Below are positions 42,943-51,743 of a DNA stretch of 64,000 nucleotides, in pieces. The translations under genes were made by a program, and so were the position numbers. Positions within the stretch are counted from its first letter, which is position 1; every line of letters starts with the position of its first letter. This DNA comes from an uncultured Nitrospira sp. Its GTDB lineage: Bacteria; Nitrospirota; Nitrospiria; Nitrospirales; Nitrospiraceae. A model generated the notes under the pieces. The model did not search any database and was not told the origin of the DNA. It worked only from the letters and a program-made list of their open reading frames with translations. Where the stretch lies: assembly GCA_902500995.1 (NCBI GenBank), contig CABVSR010000009.1, positions 99,392-163,391 on the forward strand, read 5' to 3'.

Positions 42943-42971
42943 TTGCGGCATACGGAAGGGTTTGTTAGAAT
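42943..42971 (+). promoter_or_regulatory. Predicted promoter of pyruvate kinase
   Basis: -35 TTGCGG (42943-42948, weak) and -10 TAGAAT (42966-42971, 5 of 6) with a 17-base spacer, about 90 bases before the pyk start, in the spacer shared with the divergent phosphatase-PFK fusion. Confidence 0.45.
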
Positions 42972-43066
42972 AACGCCGTGCCGACAAACCCCGGACCTCT
43001 GCGTCTCGCCGGTCACGTACAAGATGGTGTGCCGGGCCACTCTTGTCAAGACAGAAGAACAGCAGC

Positions 43067-44518
43067 ATGCGAAAAGCGAAAATCGTCTGCACCATCGGGC
43101 CTGCGAGCGATGGCGCCGGCGTGCTGGAGCAGCTCATCCAGAGCGGCATGAATGCGGCGCGGCTCAATTTTTCTCACGGCACGCATGCCTTTCATGGACA
43201 TGCCATCAAAGTCATTCGCGAGGCGGCTGATCGCCAGGGGGTGGCGGTCGCGATCATCCAAGACTTGCAGGGACCCCGTATTCGTGTCGGAGACCTCGAC
43301 GGAACCTTGCAGCTCAGCGCGGGCCAGCGGGTGCGCTTGCGGACGATGACCCTGCGTTCCGGCGGGCAGATCGGCGCCAGAACCGTGCTGCCTGCCGATG
43401 CGGTGCAAGAGATTCCTGTGACATACCAGGCGCTGACTAGGGACATTCGGCCTGGGGCCAAAATACTGATCGATGACGGCTTGGTGGAATTGACGGCCGA
43501 TCGCATCGTCGATGGGGCGGTGGAATGTACGGTGGTGGCGGGCGGGCCTGTGACGTCCCATAAGGGGATGAATCTGCCCGGCACCGTCGTCAGTGCGCCG
43601 ACGTTGACGGACAAAGACCGGGAGGACTTGCGATTCGGCGTCGCGCAGGGCGTGGATTATATCGCCTTGTCCTTTGTGCGCGGCGCGGACGATATCCTCG
43701 CCGCCAAAGAGCTGATCGCCCAATGCGGCGGAGACGTGCCGGTCATCGCCAAAATCGAACGGCAGGAAGCCGTGACGGAGTTGGACCCCATCCTCCAGCA
43801 TGCGGACGGCGTGATGGTGGCCCGGGGAGATTTGGGCGTGGAGTTGGGAGCGGAAGCCGTGCCGGTCTTGCAGAAACGCATTATCGCCACCGCGAATCGA
43901 CACCGGCGGTTGGTGATCACGGCCACGCAAATGTTGGAGTCGATGACGAGGCATATGCGGCCGACCAGAGCGGAAGCGTCGGATGTGGCCAATGCCGTCT
44001 TTGATGGCACCGATGCCGTGATGTTGTCCGCTGAAACGGCCGTCGGGCAGTATCCGGTCGAAGTCGTGCAGGTGATGGATCGCATTGTGCGGGCGGCGGA
44101 AGTCGAGACGGGACCGGGGTTCGTGCGGAGGGCCTCGCCCGACAACCGGCGCCTGACCTTCGAGGAAGCAATCTGTTTGTCCGCCTCTTCAGCGGCGGCT
44201 GCAACCGGCGCGGCGGCCATTGTGGCGTTCAGCGAGCGGGGGACGACGGCCCGGCTGGTCTCCAAACAACGTCCGGCCGCCCCGATTATCGGGTTCACGC
44301 CGTTCGAACCGATTCGCCGGCGGATGGCCATGTATTGGGGAGTGTTGCCCCATACCATGCCGCAGATTGCGACGACGGACGAGCGGGTCAATGAAGCCGA
44401 GCGGCGGCTGAAGACAGAAGGCCTCGCCACGGCAGGGCAACGCATTGTCATCCTCTCCGGGACCAGAGTCGGGCAGCCTGGGGGGACGAATCTGATGAAA
44501 CTGCACGAGGTGAGTTAG
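43067..44518 (+). CDS. pyk: Pyruvate kinase
   Basis: Glycolytic enzyme of 483 residues making pyruvate and ATP from phosphoenolpyruvate and ADP. Marks: RKAKIVCTIGPAS, MNAARLNFSHG, VIQDLQGPRIRVG, the active-site segment VPVIAKIERQEAV with the catalytic Lys, VMVARGDLGVE, and ITATQMLESM. The C-terminal regulatory domain is complete. ATG 43067 directly precedes the conserved start; a TTG eight codons upstream is possible. Likely first gene of a run to 48803. Confidence 0.97.
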   Translation: MRKAKIVCTIGPASDGAGVLEQLIQSGMNAARLNFSHGTHAFHGHAIKVIREAADRQGVAVAIIQDLQGPRIRVGDLDGTLQLSAGQRVRLRTMTLRSGGQIGARTVLPADAVQEIPVTYQALTRDIRPGAKILIDDGLVELTADRIVDGAVECTVVAGGPVTSHKGMNLPGTVVSAPTLTDKDREDLRFGVAQGVDYIALSFVRGADDILAAKELIAQCGGDVPVIAKIERQEAVTELDPILQHADGVMVARGDLGVELGAEAVPVLQKRIIATANRHRRLVITATQMLESMTRHMRPTRAEASDVANAVFDGTDAVMLSAETAVGQYPVEVVQVMDRIVRAAEVETGPGFVRRASPDNRRLTFEEAICLSASSAAAATGAAAIVAFSERGTTARLVSKQRPAAPIIGFTPFEPIRRRMAMYWGVLPHTMPQIATTDERVNEAERRLKTEGLATAGQRIVILSGTRVGQPGGTNLMKLHEVS

Positions 44519-44522
44519 CGGT

Positions 44523-45083
44523 ATGATGTTGCTGCGGGCGGTATTCATTGGATGGATGGCAGGAGTCATCGGACTGGGGGTGTGGGCTCTCCCCGGGCAC
44601 GCGCAGACCAACGCGGTGTCGCATTCACCCGCCAAAGTGGTGGAAAAATATTTTGCGCTCGATAACAAGGGCGTGCGGCTCGACGCGAGTTCCTTCGAAG
44701 CGGTGGCGGGGTATGTCGATTGGAAGGAAGAGCCGGCTTGGGGGAAGGTCATCGTCATCAACGGCTTCACGGTGCCGGACGATTTTCGCCAATGGGAGAT
44801 CGTCAACCGGTTGGAGGTCGTGGTGCCGGTCGAGTTTCGCGTACTGGGAGTCATGTACCTGGATACCGCCGGGTTCGTGCCGGAGCCAGGCATGGAGCAA
44901 GCGCGTGTCCGGCTCAAGGTGCTGAACGGGCGGTGGAAAATCGTGGAGCCGATCCTGCCGCCGCACGTCGGTCAGAAACGCATGTTGAATGTGGTGCGAC
45001 AGGCCATGCTGGAAGAGAAAGACGGACCGCGGCAGGCGTCGCTCGCGGCCCTGCAGGCAGAATTGCGAAAGGCAAAGGAATGA
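44523..45083 (+). CDS. Exported protein of unknown function
   Basis: Protein of 186 residues with a signal peptide (FIGWMAGVIGLGVWALPGHAQ). The mature part is a single mixed alpha-beta domain (VVEKYFALDNKGVRLDASS, WEIVNRLEVVVPVEFRVLG, ARVRLKVLNGRWKIVEPILPPH) reminiscent of SnoaL/NTF2-like small domains, but I cannot assign it. It begins four bases after pyk and overlaps the phosphatase gene by four bases (ATGA). Confidence 0.8.
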   Translation: MMLLRAVFIGWMAGVIGLGVWALPGHAQTNAVSHSPAKVVEKYFALDNKGVRLDASSFEAVAGYVDWKEEPAWGKVIVINGFTVPDDFRQWEIVNRLEVVVPVEFRVLGVMYLDTAGFVPEPGMEQARVRLKVLNGRWKIVEPILPPHVGQKRMLNVVRQAMLEEKDGPRQASLAALQAELRKAKE

Positions 45084-45730
45084 CGAAAAAGTCTGAGATC
45101 GATTTGCTCATCTTCGACCTGGACGGCACGCTGATCGAATCGAAGTGGGATATTGCCGACAGCGTCAACTTGACGTTGCGTGATCTGGGTGTGCCGGAGC
45201 GGCCGCAAGAGGAAATTTTCGGATTTGTCGGCGACGGCGTGAAGAAGCTCCTGCGCCTGGCCGTCGGGGAGGAGAACCAGGATCTCTTCGACCAAGCGCT
45301 GCGCGTCTTTCGCGGGCATTATCTTGAGCATTGCCTGGATCGCACCGCGTTTTATCCGGGCATCGACCAGGTTCTGACGCATTTTGCCGCCAAGCCCAAA
45401 GCCGTGGCGACCAACAAAGCGATCGAATATACCCATGTGATTCTCAAGGGGCTGGGCCCCCACCACTTTGCCTATGTGGTCGGCGGCGACAACGGATTCG
45501 GCCTGAAGCCGGAGCCGGGCATGCTGGTGCATGTGATGGAACAACTCGGCGTGAAGAAGGATCGCACGGTGCTCATCGGCGACAGCACCAATGACATCAA
45601 CGGCGGGCATAATGCGGGCATTCGGGTCTGTGCGGTGGGATACGGCATGGGCAATCGTCAGAAGATGGCGGCTTGCCAACCGGATTGGTTTATTGAACGA
45701 CCGGAGGAACTGATGGAGCTCTTCATATGA
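45080..45730 (+). CDS. HAD-family phosphatase, phosphoglycolate phosphatase-like
   Basis: Haloacid dehalogenase-type phosphatase of 216 residues. Motif I LLIFDLDGTLIES with the nucleophile Asp, motif II AVATNKA, and motifs III/IV LKPEPGML and VLIGDSTNDINGGHNAG are all present, with a helical cap in the position typical of Gph. The substrate could be 2-phosphoglycolate, but this cannot be proved from sequence. It is overlapped by four bases on both sides, so it belongs to a tightly coupled operon. Confidence 0.9.
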   Translation: MTKKSEIDLLIFDLDGTLIESKWDIADSVNLTLRDLGVPERPQEEIFGFVGDGVKKLLRLAVGEENQDLFDQALRVFRGHYLEHCLDRTAFYPGIDQVLTHFAAKPKAVATNKAIEYTHVILKGLGPHHFAYVVGGDNGFGLKPEPGMLVHVMEQLGVKKDRTVLIGDSTNDINGGHNAGIRVCAVGYGMGNRQKMAACQPDWFIERPEELMELFI

Positions 45731-47298
45731 TCAGCATCACACGAGCGCGCACAATGGGTGTTGTGATTCTCTCCGGCATGCTGGCGGCGACGGCGCCCGC
45801 TTACGCGGAGTCTCCGAGTCTAGCCGACCGGGTGATCGAACATAAGCTGGCCAATGGAATGACGGTGCTCATGGTCGAACGGCACCAAGCGCCGATCGTC
45901 AGCATCAACATGACCTTCGGGGTCGGCGGCGTCAATGAACAGGTGGGACTGACCGGCTTGGCCCATCTATATGAACACATGGCGTTTAAGGGCACGCGAA
46001 CCGTCGGTACGCGAGACCACGAGCGGGAACAGGCCGTGCTGGACGAACTCACCACGGTCGGGAACGAGCTGGATCGCCGCGAGCGCGACGAAGCGGCTCG
46101 TGCCCAGATGGAAGGAAAGCCGCATGTGGCATCGGCAGAGGTGCAGCAGTTGCAGCGGCGGTTCAAGGAATTGCAGGACAAGGCGGGCGAGTTTGTGGTG
46201 GGCAATGAAATGGCCCTGCTCTATCAACGCCATGGTGGAGTCGGTCTTAATGCCTCGACCGGAAAAGATATCACCCGCTATGTGATCAGCCTGCCCGCCA
46301 ACCGGTTGCCGCTCTGGGCAGCGCTGGAATCCGACCGGATGGCGCACCCCGTGTTGCGCGAATTTTATAAGGAACGGGGCGTGGTCATGGAGGAGCGGCG
46401 ACTCCGGACCGACGACAGCCCGAACGGCCTGCTCTACGAGACCTTTACCTCCACGGCCTTTCAGGCCCATCAGTATGGCGTGCCGACGATCGGCTGGGGC
46501 TCGGATATTCTGGCTCTGACGCCGGCCGCCACGGAAGCCTTCTTCAAAACCTACTACGGCCCGAACAACGCCACGGTGGCCATTGTCGGCGATATCCAGC
46601 CGAAAGAGGTCATCGCATTGATCGAGCAGACGTTCGGCAAAATTCCGGCTTCGCCTCCCATACCGGCGTTGGTCACCGAAGAGCCGCCGCAGCGGGGTGA
46701 GCGGCGGGTCGAAATCGAATTCGATGCCGAGCCGGCGTTGGCCATCGGCTATCACAAACCCACCATCGGCCATCCGGACGATTTTGTCTTCGATGTCATC
46801 GATGAAGTGCTGACCGAAGGCGTGACGTCGCGCTTGTACAGCACGCTGGTGCGGGATAAGCGGCTCGCGGCGTCGGTCTTGTCGGATACGAACTATCCCG
46901 GCGTTCGCGCGCCGAATCTGTTTGTGATTGCGGCGACTCCGTTGGCCCCGCATACCACGGCCGAAGTGGAGGCGGCGATTTACGAAGAACTCGAACGGTT
47001 GAAGACGGAACCGATCTCGGCGAAGGAGTTTGAGCGGGTCCTCAATGGACTGGATGCGGATCTGGTGCGGTCGTTGCGCTCCAACAGCGGCCTGGCCTCG
47101 CAGCTGGCGTTTTATCAGACGGTCGCCGGCTCCTGGCGATATGTGTTGAACGCGCGCGCTCGAATTGCCGCCGTGACCCCCGCCGACGTGCAGCGGGTGG
47201 CCTCCCAGTATTTAACGAAGCAGAATCGGACGGTAGGGGTGCTTGTGAAGAAAGCGCCCGAGAAAAAAATGGCGGCCGCCGGGGAGGTGGCTCGATGA
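45727..47298 (+). CDS. M16-family zinc peptidase, catalytic subunit type
   Basis: Secreted insulinase/processing-protease-like protein of 523 residues. The signal peptide ends at YAESPS; the inverted zinc motif HLYEH (His80, Glu83, His84) is intact, and the core GVGGVNEQVGLTGLAHLYEHMAFKGT is typical. The second M16 half-domain follows. It should work as a heterodimer with the non-catalytic subunit encoded next, acting in the periplasm on small proteins or peptides. The start overlaps the HAD gene stop. Confidence 0.94.
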   Translation: MISITRARTMGVVILSGMLAATAPAYAESPSLADRVIEHKLANGMTVLMVERHQAPIVSINMTFGVGGVNEQVGLTGLAHLYEHMAFKGTRTVGTRDHEREQAVLDELTTVGNELDRRERDEAARAQMEGKPHVASAEVQQLQRRFKELQDKAGEFVVGNEMALLYQRHGGVGLNASTGKDITRYVISLPANRLPLWAALESDRMAHPVLREFYKERGVVMEERRLRTDDSPNGLLYETFTSTAFQAHQYGVPTIGWGSDILALTPAATEAFFKTYYGPNNATVAIVGDIQPKEVIALIEQTFGKIPASPPIPALVTEEPPQRGERRVEIEFDAEPALAIGYHKPTIGHPDDFVFDVIDEVLTEGVTSRLYSTLVRDKRLAASVLSDTNYPGVRAPNLFVIAATPLAPHTTAEVEAAIYEELERLKTEPISAKEFERVLNGLDADLVRSLRSNSGLASQLAFYQTVAGSWRYVLNARARIAAVTPADVQRVASQYLTKQNRTVGVLVKKAPEKKMAAAGEVAR

Positions 47299-47309
47299 GG
47301 CGCGTCGTT

Positions 47310-47339
47310 CGTGAAGCGTATCTCGTGAAGCGTGAAGCG
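47310..47339. repeat. CGTGAAGCG short repeats between the two M16 genes
   Basis: Three copies of CGTGAAGCG at 47310, 47324 and 47331, within 30 bases between the two M16 genes. They lie in the 60 bases that separate an ATG overlapping the upstream stop (47295) from the better start at 47355. Confidence 0.55.
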
Positions 47340-47354
47340 GAGAGAGGAATTGTC

Positions 47355-48803
47355 ATGAGGAAAGCAATGGGGCGGATGTCGTGTGTTGCAATGATGCTCA
47401 TGCTCCTGTTGCAGGCCACGGTCGGATTGGCGGCGGATCTGACTTTGGAGAATCCACGCACGATGCGATTCCCGACCGTGGAATTCAATCCGCCGGATGC
47501 CGAGCGGCTCGTGCTGGACAACGGTATGGTCGTCTACCTGCTCGAAGACCACGAATTGCCACTGGTTACGATCAATGCGACGCTCAAAACCGGCAGCTGG
47601 TTGGATCCGGCGGATAAGGTCGGCCTCGCGGGAATGACCGGCGCCGCCATGCGCACCGGTGGGTCGGCCGGGATGTCGCCCGACGAAGTGGATGAAGAGC
47701 TGGAACAGCTGGCGGCCACCGTTTCCATAGGCTTCGGCAAGGAGTCCGGTTCCGCCTCACTCGATGTGCTGAAAAAAGATCTGAAGCGCGGCCTGCACAT
47801 TTTTGCCGACCTGCTGCGGCGGCCGGCCTTCGAGCAGAGCCGGGTCGAGCTCGCCAAGTTGCAGGCGCTGGAGGGAATCCGCCGGCGCCAGGACAGTCCC
47901 GGTTCCATTGTCGGGAGGGAGTTCGCCAAGCTGCTCTATGGCTCCACGCACCCGAGCGCGCGGGAAACGTCGGTGCGATCGATCGAGTCGATCACCCGCG
48001 AAGATCTCGTGGCGTTTCATCAGCAGACCGTTCATCCCAACGGCATCATTCTCGGCGTGACGGGCGATTTCGACAAGGCCGGTATGTTGGCGCTTTTGCG
48101 TGAAGCCTTCGGTGATTGGGCGAAGGGGACTGTGCCTGAGGTCACGATTCCGGCCGTGGCGGAGTCCGACTTCAAAAGCGGCCTGGTGCGGTTCGTGAAC
48201 AAGGATACGTCGCAAACTCATCTGCGAGTGGGACACCTCACGGTCAAGGAAACGCATCCCGACTACGTCGCGGTCGCGATCGCCAACGACATTCTGGGCG
48301 GCAGTTCCTTCCGCAGCCGCCTGTTCAACGATGTGCGCACGAAGCGGGGGCTGGCCTATTCCGTCGGCAGCGGCCTGCGCGCCAGCGTGTATGACGAAGG
48401 CGTCTGGCTGATGCGCGCGGAGACCAAACTCTCGTCCACGCAAGAGGTGGTCAATCGCTTTGTGGCGAATATGGAACGCATGCGCAATGAGCCGGTGACG
48501 GATGCCGAGCTGGAGGAAGCCAAAGAAGCCTACGTGAATTCGTTCGTTTTTTCGTTTACCAGCGCATCCAGCATTGTCGCGCGCCTGATGGATCTGGAAT
48601 ATGACGGCTTACCGAAAGACTGGCTGCAGCAGATCCGGGACAAGGTGGTGAAGTTGACCAAGGATGATATCCAGCGGGCGGCGAAGACGCACTTTAACCC
48701 GGACCGGTTGCGGATTCTCGCGGTCGGTTCCGGCGACGCGTTGTCGAAAGTGCTGGCGAGTTTCGGCGAGGTGAAGGAGATTACGCTGGCGCCTGAAAGT
48801 TGA
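47355..48803 (+). CDS. M16-family peptidase-like protein, non-catalytic subunit type
   Basis: Protein of 482 residues with a signal peptide (CVAMMLMLLLQATVGLA). It has the M16 fold (ERLVLDNGMVVYLLEDHELPLVTINATLKTG), but in place of HxxEH it reads LAGMTGAAMRTGG, so it lacks the zinc site and is the expected partner of the catalytic subunit. The C-terminal domain keeps RSRLFNDVRTKRGLAYSVGS. The start at 47355 has GAGAGGA upstream; an in-frame ATG at 47295 overlaps the previous stop and would add 20 repeat-encoded residues. Confidence 0.92.
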   Translation: MRKAMGRMSCVAMMLMLLLQATVGLAADLTLENPRTMRFPTVEFNPPDAERLVLDNGMVVYLLEDHELPLVTINATLKTGSWLDPADKVGLAGMTGAAMRTGGSAGMSPDEVDEELEQLAATVSIGFGKESGSASLDVLKKDLKRGLHIFADLLRRPAFEQSRVELAKLQALEGIRRRQDSPGSIVGREFAKLLYGSTHPSARETSVRSIESITREDLVAFHQQTVHPNGIILGVTGDFDKAGMLALLREAFGDWAKGTVPEVTIPAVAESDFKSGLVRFVNKDTSQTHLRVGHLTVKETHPDYVAVAIANDILGGSSFRSRLFNDVRTKRGLAYSVGSGLRASVYDEGVWLMRAETKLSSTQEVVNRFVANMERMRNEPVTDAELEEAKEAYVNSFVFSFTSASSIVARLMDLEYDGLPKDWLQQIRDKVVKLTKDDIQRAAKTHFNPDRLRILAVGSGDALSKVLASFGEVKEITLAPES

Positions 48804-48872
48804 GTGGCGGACTCGGCAGTGGGGGCGATGGCCACAGGTCCTTCTTGCTCGCAGAGCGCGCACGATCAGAAT

Positions 48873-48919
48873 GTGCTCGCTCGATGCGCGCAGTGAAGGA
48901 CCAGGCGGCCATGCCCCCC
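48873..48919. repeat. 46-base repeat, copy A
   Basis: GTGCTCGCTCGATGCGCGC, then CAGTGAAGGACCAGGC and CATGCCCCC. Copy B at 49030-49075 agrees at most positions; a shorter related piece (GGACGCGCGCAGTGAAAG) lies near 48973. The 341-base spacer 48804-49144 consists mainly of these repeats. Confidence 0.6.
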
Positions 48920-49029
48920 GGCTCAGACTGTTCGGCGTCAGCTTGGTTGAGAGAGGGTGATAGGACCTCGTTGGACGCGCGCAGTGAAAGCCGCCCCGAC
49001 CTGCCGGCTTGGCGTTGGGTTTTGTAAGG

Positions 49030-49075
49030 GTGCTTGCTCGATGCGCGCGGCAAACAACCAGGCACTCATGCCCCC
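49030..49075. repeat. 46-base repeat, copy B
   Basis: GTGCTTGCTCGATGCGCGC, then AACCAGGC and CATGCCCCC, the partner of copy A at 48873. It ends nine bases before a 9-bp-stem hairpin. Confidence 0.6.
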
Positions 49076-49083
49076 AAAAAGAA

Positions 49084-49108
49084 AGATGAACCTGTCACGG
49101 GTTCATCT
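49084..49108 (+). terminator. Hairpin upstream of the XRE-lactamase gene
   Basis: AGATGAACC (49084-49092) and GGTTCATCT (49100-49108) form a perfect 9-bp stem with a 7-base loop, 36 bases before the start at 49145. No T run follows. It could end transcription from the M16 operon or be a binding site for the XRE-type protein encoded next. Confidence 0.45.
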
Positions 49109-49144
49109 CACGGCACCATCACACAGCGAAGGATTGAATCGACT

Positions 49145-49981
49145 ATGCCTCTTGAAGACGAGTTGAGCGATATTATGAAGAAGGCCCGGACCGGGCAGCA
49201 GCGATCCGTGGCCGATGTCGCCCGCGCCGCCGGACTTTCTGAAACGGCCGTCAGCGAACTGGAGCGTGGCCGGCCCCCGAGGAATCGAGAGCAGGTGCAG
49301 GCGGTGGCCTGTGCGTTAGAGCTGAGAGCCGATCAGCTGGCGCAGGTTGCGGAAGGGTGGACCCCCGAAGCGCTTCCCGCATCCGTCCCGCATGTGGAAA
49401 CGATTCTTGGTTCCGTCGGTGGTTATGAGGTCAAGGGTTACATCGTTCATGATCGCGGCGAAGCGGTGATCGTCGATACCGCCTACAATGCTGAGGCCAT
49501 GTTGAACATGTTGGCCGCCCGGAAACTGCGCTTGCGGGCGATCTGCCTCACGCATGGCCATTCCGACCATGCCGATGGCATCGAGACCATTTTGAAGGCC
49601 GATCCGGTGCCCGTGTATCTCGGCCCGGACGATCTCGATCTCCTCAGCTGGCGTCCTTCCCGGGAAGTGCTGCAGGTACCGAAAGAGGACGGAACGCTGG
49701 AGGTGGGTGGGTTGACGCTGCGGTTCATGCCGACTCCCGGCCATACTCCCGGCGGGATCTGTTATCGCCTCGAACAGGCCGGTAAACCGATCTGTTTTGT
49801 CGGCGATACCCTGTTTGCGGGGTCGATCGGCCGGTCGAATCCGGCAGGACTCTATCAGTCACATCTCGACTCCGTCCGCCGGCGCCTGCTGGCCCTTCCT
49901 CCGGATACGCGCCTGTTTCCCGGACATGGCCCGGCTACGACGGTGCGGGAAGAGTTGCTGCATAATCCGTTCGCGAGGTAA
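49145..49981 (+). CDS. XRE-type helix-turn-helix domain fused to a metallo-beta-lactamase-fold hydrolase
   Basis: Protein of 278 residues. The N-terminal 70 residues are an HTH of the XRE type (VADVARAAGLSETAVSELERGRP ... LELRADQLAQVAEGW). The rest is a glyoxalase II-like metallo-beta-lactamase domain with THGHSDHADG (His137, His139, Asp141, His142), PTPGHTPGGICY, FVGDTLFAGSIGR and FPGHGPATTV, so both metal sites look complete. A hydrolase carrying its own DNA-binding domain is unusual. The stop overlaps the next start (TAATG). Confidence 0.9.
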   Translation: MPLEDELSDIMKKARTGQQRSVADVARAAGLSETAVSELERGRPPRNREQVQAVACALELRADQLAQVAEGWTPEALPASVPHVETILGSVGGYEVKGYIVHDRGEAVIVDTAYNAEAMLNMLAARKLRLRAICLTHGHSDHADGIETILKADPVPVYLGPDDLDLLSWRPSREVLQVPKEDGTLEVGGLTLRFMPTPGHTPGGICYRLEQAGKPICFVGDTLFAGSIGRSNPAGLYQSHLDSVRRRLLALPPDTRLFPGHGPATTVREELLHNPFAR

Positions 49982-50955
49982 TGCCTGAGGCTGAGATGAA
50001 CCGCGACGAGTCGGATCAGAACCGGTCTTCTGGTGAACTGGTCTCTTCTTCGTTCGAGGACAGCGAGGAAGATGAACAGGGAGAAGAGGAGCGTTCGGCC
50101 TCCTCCGCGTTTCTGCTTCCCCTGGTTCTCTTTGTTCTGACCGTTTTTACAGTGTTATGGGCCGGCGCCTACCAAACGAATACCAATCCGCTGGTGGGGC
50201 CGTGGAACTTTCTTGTCGACGATCCCGGTTCGTTATGGAAGGGCATTCCGTTCGCGGCGACACTCCTGGGCATCCTGGTCACGCATGAGCTCGGACATTA
50301 TCTGTTGTCCCGCCGGCATGGGGTCCCGACCTCGTTGCCGCTGTTTGTGCCGGGGTTGCCGCATTTTGTCGGGACGTTTGGAGCGATTATCCGGATGCGC
50401 GCGCCGCTGACCGACCGGCGGGCGTTGTTCGATATCGGCGTCGCCGGTCCGATCGCCGGGTTTGTCGTCGCGGTGATTGCCCTCGTGATCGGGCTCAAGC
50501 TATCGACCGTGGTGCCGATTCAAGGCAACTACGGCATGCACCTGGGCGAACCGCTGTTGCTGCAATTCACCTCGTGGGTCGTGATCGGCCCACTGCCGCC
50601 GACTGCGGATGTGATTCTGCATCCGGTGGGATTTGCCGCCTGGTTCGGCCTGTTCATTACCTCGCTGAATCTCTTGCCCATCGGCCAACTCGACGGCGGG
50701 CACGTCGCCTATGCCCTGTTGGGAGAGCGGCAGCGCAGTGTCGCGATCGCCCTCGTGCCCATTTTGATGGTATTCGGCTGGCTGGGGTGGAAAGGGTGGT
50801 TTCTGTGGGTGGGGCTTGCCGGCTTGATGGGCCTGGCTCACCCGCCGGTGCGCAATCCCGGCCGCGAATTGGGGACCACCCGGATGCTGGTCGGGTGGAT
50901 GGCCCTGCTCATCTTTGTGCTGACGTTTTCCTGGGAGCCGTTCGTTCTGCGCTGA
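49981..50955 (+). CDS. Site-2 protease (M50) family intramembrane metalloprotease
   Basis: Membrane protein of 324 residues. A very acidic, Ser-rich N-terminal cytoplasmic part (about 40 residues) precedes the membrane core. The zinc motif HELGH (102-106) and the second motif GQLDGGH (about residue 240, Asp ligand) are intact, with several membrane spans and a FGAIIRMRAPLTDRRALFDIGVAGP loop typical of this group. Its substrate is unknown; M50 proteases often release membrane-bound regulators. It is coupled to the XRE-lactamase gene. Confidence 0.93.
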   Translation: MPEAEMNRDESDQNRSSGELVSSSFEDSEEDEQGEEERSASSAFLLPLVLFVLTVFTVLWAGAYQTNTNPLVGPWNFLVDDPGSLWKGIPFAATLLGILVTHELGHYLLSRRHGVPTSLPLFVPGLPHFVGTFGAIIRMRAPLTDRRALFDIGVAGPIAGFVVAVIALVIGLKLSTVVPIQGNYGMHLGEPLLLQFTSWVVIGPLPPTADVILHPVGFAAWFGLFITSLNLLPIGQLDGGHVAYALLGERQRSVAIALVPILMVFGWLGWKGWFLWVGLAGLMGLAHPPVRNPGRELGTTRMLVGWMALLIFVLTFSWEPFVLR

Positions 50956-50958
50956 TCG

Positions 50959-51684
50959 ATGCGTTGTCCAACATGCGGCTGGGAACAGCAGGATGGGCAG
51001 GCGGAGTGCGCGCGCTGCGGCATTATCTTCGCCAAGGTGCACCGGTCTCCACGCCCGGCCTCGGTGCCGCTTCCCCCCGTTCAGGAATCAGCAGGGGTAC
51101 GGTTCGTTGAGGAGTGGTTGCTCGCGACCGAGGAGTCGGTCAATCCGTTCCACTTTGCCGGACGCGCATTGGTGTTCCTTCTACTCGTCTGGTGGGGCTG
51201 GCGGTTGATCATCACGCCGCTCGAGACGAACTACACCGGCGAATCCTTCCTCCACCTGATCAATCTTCCGTTCCATGAGGCGGGACACCTGCTGTTCATG
51301 CCCTTCGGGCGGTTCATGGCCATCCTCGGCGGCAGTCTCGGGCAGATCCTCATGCCGCTCGTGTGTCTGGGCACCTTCCTCATCAAGACGCGCGACGCCT
51401 TCGGGGGGTCGGTGGCCCTCTGGTGGACAGCGGAAAATTTTATGGATGTCGCGCCCTACATCAACGATGCCCGCGCGATGGATCTGATTCTGCTCGGCGG
51501 CTTTACCGGCAAAGAAGTCGATGCGCACGATTGGAACAATCTCCTCACCATGCTGGGCTGGCTGCAGTACGATCACGCGCTGGCGAAGCTGGCCTACGGC
51601 ATCGGCACGGTCCTGATGCTGGTCTCCCTGCTGTGGGGCGCGGCGCTGCTCAGGCGGCAATACCGGCGGCTGGATTGGTCGTAA
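50959..51684 (+). CDS. Zinc-ribbon membrane protein with HEAGH metalloprotease-like motif
   Basis: Protein of 241 residues. The N-terminal zinc ribbon is MRCPTCG ... CARCGIIFAKV (two CxxC pairs). A membrane region starts near residue 70, and HEAGH at residues 106-110 sits between membrane spans, as in M50-like enzymes; the far C-terminal membrane helix is followed by a basic end. I cannot see a clear second ligand motif. It follows the M50 gene by three bases, so it may act with it. Confidence 0.8.
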   Translation: MRCPTCGWEQQDGQAECARCGIIFAKVHRSPRPASVPLPPVQESAGVRFVEEWLLATEESVNPFHFAGRALVFLLLVWWGWRLIITPLETNYTGESFLHLINLPFHEAGHLLFMPFGRFMAILGGSLGQILMPLVCLGTFLIKTRDAFGGSVALWWTAENFMDVAPYINDARAMDLILLGGFTGKEVDAHDWNNLLTMLGWLQYDHALAKLAYGIGTVLMLVSLLWGAALLRRQYRRLDWS

Positions 51685-51743
51685 CTTGCGAATCCCCACT
51701 CCCATTCTTGAAATGCTCTGACACATCGGGCACACTGCCGGGC

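Noticed and set aside
48804..49144. CRISPR-like or tRNA content in the repeat-rich spacer
   Set aside because: Only two full repeats of 46 bases with divergent positions and no uniform spacers; no cloverleaf found.
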